Source: an uncultured Alphaproteobacteria bacterium (GTDB lineage: Bacteria; Pseudomonadota; Alphaproteobacteria; Caulobacterales; Caulobacteraceae). Taken from it: a stretch of DNA of 11,815 nt. The notes beneath the pieces are model-generated. The model saw nothing but the letters and a program-made list of their open reading frames with translations. It made no database searches and was not told the origin of the DNA. Within the stretch, counting starts at the first letter, position 1; every line of letters starts with the position of its first letter. The stretch lies in contig CAIYSH010000011.1 of the NCBI GenBank assembly GCA_903928755.1, positions 1 through 11,815 on the forward strand. Reading direction: 5' to 3'. Both the position numbers and the translations under genes were made by a program. Of this stretch, positions 7,542 through 11,815 are shown piece by piece.

Positions 7542-9600
7542 CAGGAAGACCAGGCACCGTCGCCTTGTCTTCGGTCTCCTGCTCCTGATGGTGCTGGAGA
7601 CCGCGGTCTTTGCCCTGGACGCGACCTTTCCGCCAAACATGACCCGGGCCGTTCACTCCTCACCTGTCGCCCTGGACCGGCGGGGCGCCTGGTTGCGCGC
7701 CCTGCCGGTCGAAGATGGACGTTGGAGGATCAGGGCCGATCTGGAGCGGACGGATCCAGCCTTCCTGAAAAACCTGATCCGGATGGAGGACGCGAGATTC
7801 TGGGTCCACCCCGGCATTGACCCCCTGTCCGTCCTGAGGGCGACAGCTTCAGCGGTTATCCACGGCCGGCCGACCTCCGGCGCATCGACCCTGACAATGC
7901 AGACCGCGCGACTTCTGCAAGCCCATCCACGGACCTTCGGGGCCAAGATTATGGAAATGATCCGTGCACTGCAGATCGAGGCCAGACTTTCCAAAAGACA
8001 GATCCTTGCCCTCTACCTCACCCTGACACCCTATGGGGGCAATCTGGAAGGGGTGCGGGCCGCAAGCCTGTCCTATTTCGGTCATGAGCCCCAGACCCTG
8101 ACCATGGGCGAACAGGCCCTGCTCATCGCCCTGCCACAGTCGCCCGAGATGCGGCGACCAGACCGCAAACCTGAAACAGCCCGCCGCGCCAGGCGGGCCG
8201 TCCTCGACAGACTTGTGCGATCGGGCGCGATTTCCCGGATCGAATCCGTGGAGGCAGACAATGAGCCCCTCCCCCTCCGGTCAGCCTTTCCGGCGCTTGC
8301 CTGGCATGCTTCAGGCCAGTTGGCGCGTCAGGCGCCTGTAAGCCAGGCGTCGATCGTCACGACCCTGGACGCTGCCCTGCAGACCCGGCTGGAACCCCTC
8401 GCCGCGAGGGTCGCCGCAGAGCAGGGGGCAGAAGATACGGCGGCAATCCTCGTGGTCGAGATTCCCAATCGCGCCGTGCGGGCTGCCGTTGCATCGGGGG
8501 GCCTGGACCGGCCCGGGGGCTGGATCGACATGACACTGGCCATCCGGTCTCCTGGCTCAACCCTCAAACCCTTCATCTACGGCATGGCCTTTGACGAGGG
8601 TTTGGCCGCACCGGACACAATTCTCGAGGATGCCCCGAAGCGGTTTGGCGACTACCAGCCCGAGAATTTCGACCGCACCTTTCACGGCAAGGTCACGGCT
8701 CGGGAAGCTCTGACCCATTCCCTCAACATGCCCGCGGTGGAGCTCCTCCAGAAAGTCGATCCAGCTGCTTTCGAAGCGCGACTCGCCGGGGCTGGCGTTA
8801 CCCTGGTCCGGCCGGCCAAGGCCACCCGCATGCCGGGCCTGGCCCTGGCCCTGGGGGGCGCAGGGCTCAGTCTGAGGGACCTTGCGGGCCTCTACGCCGC
8901 CCTGGGCGATGGTGGCATGGCCAAGCCGCTGGCCTGGACAGAAGCCGAGGCTGGCAGGCGCCCTGGCCAGGGCGGTCACCGGCTTTTGCGCCGGCAGGCC
9001 GCGCAGCAGGTCCTTGATATCCTGCGCGAGACCCCGCCCCCCGCCGGGGTAACGGCCAGTGCCCTGACCCGGGGCCGACCGCTGATGGCCTTCAAGACCG
9101 GGACCTCCTATGGCTTCCGAGATGCCGTAGCCGCCGGGGTGGTCGGACGTTATGTCATTGTCGTCTGGACAGGCCGTGCTGATGGGGGCGCGAGGGGGGG
9201 ACTGACCGGCCGGGACGCAGCCCTCCCCCTGCTTTTCGAAACCGCCGACCTGCTCGATGCTCCGCCGTCTGCTCCGCGCGCCATCGCCTTGAAGAAAGCC
9301 CCGGAAAGCCTGGTTTCCCTGGAAAAATCCGAAGACGGACCTCACCTGATCTTTCCCCCCGATGGGGCCACGGTCCGGGTGGAGGCCTTTGGTCCGAGGA
9401 CGCGGGGTCTGGTGCTGGCAGCCAGTGGCACAGACCTGTCCTGGTATGTCGAAGGCCGCCCCCTGCCCCGTGACCCGGTCAGTCATCGTGCCATCTGGCG
9501 ACCCGACGGCCCGGGATTTTACCAGCTCAACCTCGTCGACGGTCAGGGCCGAAGGGCCAGCGCCCGTGTGCGTTTGATCGGAGAGCCTCAGCGACCTTGA
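7495..9600 (+). CDS. pbpC: Penicillin-binding protein 1C (bifunctional peptidoglycan glycosyltransferase/transpeptidase)
   Basis: 701 aa from ATG 7495, which has AGG five bases upstream; a GTG at 7489 is a less likely start. It has a short basic cytoplasmic tail and one membrane segment (about 24-42, LVFGLLLLMVLETAVFA). The GT51 glycosyltransferase (about 60-235) shows RMEDARFWVHPGID with catalytic E98, GASTLTMQ (129-136) and 'TPYGGNLEGVRAASLSYFG'. The penicillin-binding transpeptidase (about 290-560) shows S355-T-L-K358 (SxxK nucleophile), S409-L-N411 and K534-T-G. A BiPBP_C beta domain closes the protein (about 610-700, from 'HLIFPPDGATV'). All catalytic motifs are intact, so it should polymerise and crosslink peptidoglycan in the periplasm. 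It overlaps the A2M gene by 47 bases in a different frame, which implies translational coupling. The A2M-pbpC pair is conserved in many Proteobacteria, where PBP1C is proposed to repair wall breached by an attacker. Confidence 0.95.
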   Translation: MRGRLQDGRQLLQVPDRKTRHRRLVFGLLLLMVLETAVFALDATFPPNMTRAVHSSPVALDRRGAWLRALPVEDGRWRIRADLERTDPAFLKNLIRMEDARFWVHPGIDPLSVLRATASAVIHGRPTSGASTLTMQTARLLQAHPRTFGAKIMEMIRALQIEARLSKRQILALYLTLTPYGGNLEGVRAASLSYFGHEPQTLTMGEQALLIALPQSPEMRRPDRKPETARRARRAVLDRLVRSGAISRIESVEADNEPLPLRSAFPALAWHASGQLARQAPVSQASIVTTLDAALQTRLEPLAARVAAEQGAEDTAAILVVEIPNRAVRAAVASGGLDRPGGWIDMTLAIRSPGSTLKPFIYGMAFDEGLAAPDTILEDAPKRFGDYQPENFDRTFHGKVTAREALTHSLNMPAVELLQKVDPAAFEARLAGAGVTLVRPAKATRMPGLALALGGAGLSLRDLAGLYAALGDGGMAKPLAWTEAEAGRRPGQGGHRLLRRQAAQQVLDILRETPPPAGVTASALTRGRPLMAFKTGTSYGFRDAVAAGVVGRYVIVVWTGRADGGARGGLTGRDAALPLLFETADLLDAPPSAPRAIALKKAPESLVSLEKSEDGPHLIFPPDGATVRVEAFGPRTRGLVLAASGTDLSWYVEGRPLPRDPVSHRAIWRPDGPGFYQLNLVDGQGRRASARVRLIGEPQRP

Positions 9601-9605
9601 CGTCA
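9598..9605. other. Convergent stop codons forming the palindrome TGACGTCA
   Basis: pbpC ends with TGA at 9598-9600 and the minus-strand methyltransferase ends with TGA read as TCA at 9603-9605. Only CG separates them, giving an 8-bp palindrome. A four-base stem (ACCG/CGGT) lies just downstream near 9613-9625 but is too weak, and lacks a T-run, to be called a terminator. Confidence 0.8.
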
Positions 9606-10412
9606 GGCCGACACCGTCTTCGGTTCCATGATCAGCCACGGAGTCGGGCCGGATCTCCATTCCCAGGTCGCCAGCAGATGATCCAGCGGGGCCAGTTCCC
9701 GGAACCATTCGGGAAGCTCGACGGCCTTGAGCTTGGCATCCACCCGAACGATATCATGGGTGGTTTCGAAGCGATCGATCAGGGTCTGCATGGCCCCCTT
9801 GGTAAACATGTCGTGGGTCTCGACAATGATCCGCATACCGGCCAGGGCCGGGCTGAGATCGGGCTGGAGGATATCCAGTTCCGCACCTTCAGTGTCGACC
9901 ATCACCAGACAGCTCTTCCCCTTGAAGGCTTCAAAACCGTCCGGCTCAAACCGTTCCCCGATGATGACACGGCCAGACACGTCATTGCGGTTCGCCAGCT
10001 CACGGCAGGCGGCCTGGGCAACCCTGGAAATGTCATAGGCATGAACCGTAACATCCGGGAGCAGTCTCGCCAGACCCACCGCATAATAGCCCTCGGCACA
10101 GCCGATATCGATGACACAGTCCAGGCCACTGGCAGTCAGACGTTCGAAATACGGATGTAACTCGTTCTCGTATGACCCGATCAGCCTCGGAATGAGCGCA
10201 CCCTCGGTCGCCGATTCCACATATTTCATCCCCGCAAAGGGGCCTTGCATGATTACGGCACCGTGTCGGGCGATATAGGTGTTGGCAATGACCGTCGATC
10301 GCCACCTCGCCAGCAGCCTGAGGGCAGAGGTCAGCTGGGCATGGGTGTCGAAGGGCTGACCCTCTGTGACCCACTTCGTCAGCACGTTCGCAGATAGCTG
10401 TGTGATGTTCAT
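9603..10412 (-). CDS. FkbM-family SAM-dependent methyltransferase
   Basis: 269 aa from ATG 10412-10410, which has AGGG six bases upstream. The frame is open to an ATG at 10529, but that extension lies entirely inside moeA and is arginine-rich, unlike the family. The Rossmann methyltransferase fold shows motif I 'VIDIGCAEGYY' (about 100-110, SAM-binding), an acidic strand end 'VHAYDIS' (123-129), and the FkbM hallmark 'VDTEGAELDIL' (172-182) followed by 'IIVETHDMF' (195-203). The N-terminal part carries 'GPFAGMKYVES' and 'LIGSYENELHPYFERL', common in stand-alone FkbM proteins. No membrane segment or signal peptide is seen, so it is cytoplasmic. FkbM enzymes O-methylate polyketides, glycans or lipids; the substrate here cannot be read from sequence. 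It starts 19 bases after the moeA stop and is probably its operon mate. Confidence 0.88.
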   Translation of the reverse strand: MNITQLSANVLTKWVTEGQPFDTHAQLTSALRLLARWRSTVIANTYIARHGAVIMQGPFAGMKYVESATEGALIPRLIGSYENELHPYFERLTASGLDCVIDIGCAEGYYAVGLARLLPDVTVHAYDISRVAQAACRELANRNDVSGRVIIGERFEPDGFEAFKGKSCLVMVDTEGAELDILQPDLSPALAGMRIIVETHDMFTKGAMQTLIDRFETTHDIVRVDAKLKAVELPEWFRELAPLDHLLATWEWRSGPTPWLIMEPKTVSA

Positions 10413-10415
10413 CTC

Positions 10416-10422
10416 AGACCCT
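10416..10422 (-). promoter_or_regulatory. Ribosome binding site of the FkbM methyltransferase (AGGG)
   Basis: On the minus strand the 19-base gap after the moeA stop reads ...ACAGGGTCTGAG before ATG. AGGG lies six bases from the ATG and supports the short start at 10412 over the upstream ATG at 10529. The gap holds no room for a promoter or terminator. Confidence 0.5.
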
Positions 10423-10431
10423 GTTCTTGCT

Positions 10432-11625
10432 CTAGTGCCCGCGCGCCAGCGGCAGATATTCGACGTCTGCACCTGCTTGCAGGGCCGGCGCATTGACGGG
10501 ACGGCAGACGAGGGCGTTGGCCGCCGCAAAGACCGTCACCAGCGATGAATCCTGGTCTGCGTAGATTTCAACCCTTGTTCCCTCATCGGTCTCATGGACG
10601 CGGGCACGCATCCAGTGCTCCCGGGTGCCGTTCTCAGCCAGGGGCGCATCCAGCCTGGCCCGACGGGTAAAAGCCTGCGACGGGAGCCCCTGAAAGGCCT
10701 CGATGATCGGCCGCAGGAACAGCTCGGCGCAGACAAAGGCCGAGGCCGGATTTCCGGGAAGGCCCAGCATCCGGCGGCCATCGCCCAGCACCCCGAAAAA
10801 GGTCGGCTTGCCGGGACGAACAGCGACGCTCTCTACCCGCAGGGAGAGTCCCAGGTCGCGGGCCGCCTTACGAACCAGATCATGGTCCCCGACCGAGGCC
10901 CCGCCCACAGTGACGATCAGGTCCGCATCGGCACCCCTGAGCGCCGCAATGACGTCGTCCAGCCGGTCCCGAATCCCGGTCAGCCGGGTCACCTCACCGC
11001 CCCAGGCTTCCACCATGGCCTGCAGGGCCGGGCTGCCGGAATCATAGATCTGGAATGGACCGGGAACAGACGGTGCTTCGACGATCTCTTCGCCCGTGGA
11101 CAGGATGGCAATCCTTGGCCGCCTGTGGACACTGACATCGGCACGCCCCGCCGAGGCACAGAGGGACAGCCGCCAGGGATCAATCCTGATGCCTGGCGCC
11201 AGCAGGGTCTGCCCGGTCTGAAAATCGCGGCCTGCGTGGCGGATATTGTCGCCGACCGGGGCTGCAGGAACCCTGACCTGTTCGCCGTCCCGGACCGCAT
11301 CCTCCTGGATGACAACAGCGTCCGCCCCTTCGGGCAGGGCAGCGCCGGTGAAAATCCGCACCGCCTGTCCCGCGCCCAGCACACCTTCAAACCCATGCCC
11401 GGCAGCGCTCTCCCCGATAATGGTCAGGTCTCCGGGTGTATCGGCTGCGCGAACCGCCCAACCGTCCATGGCGGAATTGGCGAAGGGCGGCTGATGGCGC
11501 AGGGCGGCTACAGGGGCGGCCAGGACCCGGCCGATCGCCCGGGCCAGGGAAACGTGCTCTGTGTCCAGGGGTTTGACTTCACCAACCATGGCTGCCCGCG
11601 CCGCCTCGACCGTCATCAGCTTCAT
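10432..11625 (-). CDS. moeA: Molybdopterin molybdenumtransferase MoeA
   Basis: 397 aa, near the usual length of about 400-410. MoeA inserts molybdate into adenylylated molybdopterin in the last step of molybdenum cofactor synthesis, in the cytoplasm. Motifs in order: 'PPFANSAMDGWAV' (46-58) with the conserved MDG; 'IFTGAALPEGADAVV' (91-105); 'AILSTGEE' (173-180) opening the MoCF-type domain; 'VTVGGASVGDHDLV' (238-251), the pterin-binding TxGGxSxGDxD signature; and 'LGLPGNPASAF' (287-297). C-terminal domain IV follows (about 320-397). The ATG at 11625 has GGA about seven bases upstream, inside the end of moaC, and overlaps the moaC stop as ATGA. A second in-frame ATG at residue 4 is possible. 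No separate MogA/MoaB is in view. Confidence 0.95.
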   Translation of the reverse strand: MKLMTVEAARAAMVGEVKPLDTEHVSLARAIGRVLAAPVAALRHQPPFANSAMDGWAVRAADTPGDLTIIGESAAGHGFEGVLGAGQAVRIFTGAALPEGADAVVIQEDAVRDGEQVRVPAAPVGDNIRHAGRDFQTGQTLLAPGIRIDPWRLSLCASAGRADVSVHRRPRIAILSTGEEIVEAPSVPGPFQIYDSGSPALQAMVEAWGGEVTRLTGIRDRLDDVIAALRGADADLIVTVGGASVGDHDLVRKAARDLGLSLRVESVAVRPGKPTFFGVLGDGRRMLGLPGNPASAFVCAELFLRPIIEAFQGLPSQAFTRRARLDAPLAENGTREHWMRARVHETDEGTRVEIYADQDSSLVTVFAAANALVCRPVNAPALQAGADVEYLPLARGH

Positions 11626-11815
11626 GGGCGGATCCAGTCGCCAGACTTGCCGCCGGACTTTTCCATCAGGCGGACGCCCTCGATGGTCATGGCCTTGTCG
11701 GCCGCTTTCAGCATGTCATAGACCGTCAGGCAGGCGACCGAGACCGCTGTCAGGGCCTCCATCTCGACCCCGGTCTGGCCTGAGGTCTTGACCCGCGCGC
11801 TCACTGCCAGACCGC
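11622..11815 (-). CDS. moaC: Cyclic pyranopterin monophosphate synthase MoaC (C-terminal part, truncated by window edge)
   Basis: About the last 64 residues of MoaC (normally about 160 aa); the frame is open to the window edge at 11815, so the start lies outside. An in-frame GTG at 11804 is internal. Conserved blocks seen are 'TGVEMEALTAVSVA' with the active-site region Glu, 'VYDMLKAADK' with the conserved Asp and Lys, and 'LMEKSGGKSGDW' with the C-terminal catalytic-loop Lys. MoaC, with MoaA, converts GTP to cyclic pyranopterin monophosphate, the first stage of Moco synthesis. Its TGA (11622-11624) overlaps the moeA ATG (11623-11625) in the arrangement ATGA, a sign of translational coupling. 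Active-site residues within the visible part appear intact. Confidence 0.93.
   Translation of the reverse strand, partial: GLAVSARVKTSGQTGVEMEALTAVSVACLTVYDMLKAADKAMTIEGVRLMEKSGGKSGDWIRP

Noticed and set aside
9606..9640. Possible terminator hairpin (ACCG/CGGT) at the pbpC end
   Set aside because: The stem is only four base pairs, has no T-run, and lies inside the opposing coding sequence.
8557..9708. 383-codon minus-strand open frame antisense to pbpC
   Set aside because: It is a shadow of GC-rich coding DNA: Gly/Arg/His/Gln-rich composition, no recognisable domain, and it opposes a gene with full catalytic motifs.
10413..10529. N-terminal extension of the FkbM methyltransferase to ATG 10529
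   Set aside because: It would overlap moeA by about 100 bases and adds an Arg/Ser-rich stretch foreign to the family; ATG 10412 has a well-spaced AGGG.
10594..11721. 375-codon plus-strand open frame antisense to moeA
   Set aside because: It covers moeA and the moaC end, both of which show conserved motifs; the plus frame has no family features.
1..11815. CRISPR arrays, insertion sequences, tRNA genes, prophage or toxin-antitoxin modules
   Set aside because: No regular repeats, transposase motifs, tRNA-like folds or small paired ORFs were seen; almost all bases are accounted for by eight conserved genes.

Overview
The window is GC-rich, densely packed chromosomal DNA from a Gram-negative bacterium. 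The gene set suggests an alphaproteobacterium, possibly from the Caulobacterales: moaC-moeA in tandem, a bacterial alpha-2-macroglobulin paired with penicillin-binding protein 1C, a TadG-like vWA protein, and a CtrA-like TTAA-N7 site in the only sizeable intergenic gap. The taxonomic call is inference from gene content and style; there is no rRNA or other marker to fix it. I see no mobile element, tRNA, rRNA or CRISPR array.

Layout, left to right: (1) the C-terminal part of a 2-oxoglutarate/Fe(II) oxygenase of the isopenicillin-N-synthase-like family, plus strand, cut by the window edge; (2) a TadG-like membrane-anchored vWA protein, minus strand, converging on the oxygenase with the two stop codons touching; (3) a 231-bp divergent intergenic region, which holds an AT-rich TTAA cluster and a candidate promoter; (4) a large alpha-2-macroglobulin (about 1684 aa) with an intact CTEQ thioester motif, overlapped at its 3' end by (5) pbpC, a bifunctional peptidoglycan glycosyltransferase/transpeptidase; (6) an FkbM-family methyltransferase on the minus strand, converging on pbpC with two bases between the stops; (7) moeA and (8) the 3' end of moaC, with an ATGA overlap, just upstream of the methyltransferase in the same minus-strand operon.

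How the genes work together: the A2M/PBP1C pair is a known conserved bacterial module. The thioester protein is thought to trap proteases that enter the periplasm, and PBP1C to repair the damaged wall. Here the 47-nt overlap indicates translational coupling. moaC and moeA act at the first and last stages of molybdenum cofactor synthesis. The methyltransferase directly behind them has no obvious role in that pathway and is the least explained gene. The TadG-like gene is an orphan here, with no other Tad/Flp pilus genes in view.

I found no clearly new multi-gene system. The points most worth a second look are the signal-anchored (non-lipoprotein) A2M with only three cysteines, the CtrA-like box between the pilus-type gene and the A2M operon, and the FkbM methyltransferase attached to the Moco operon.
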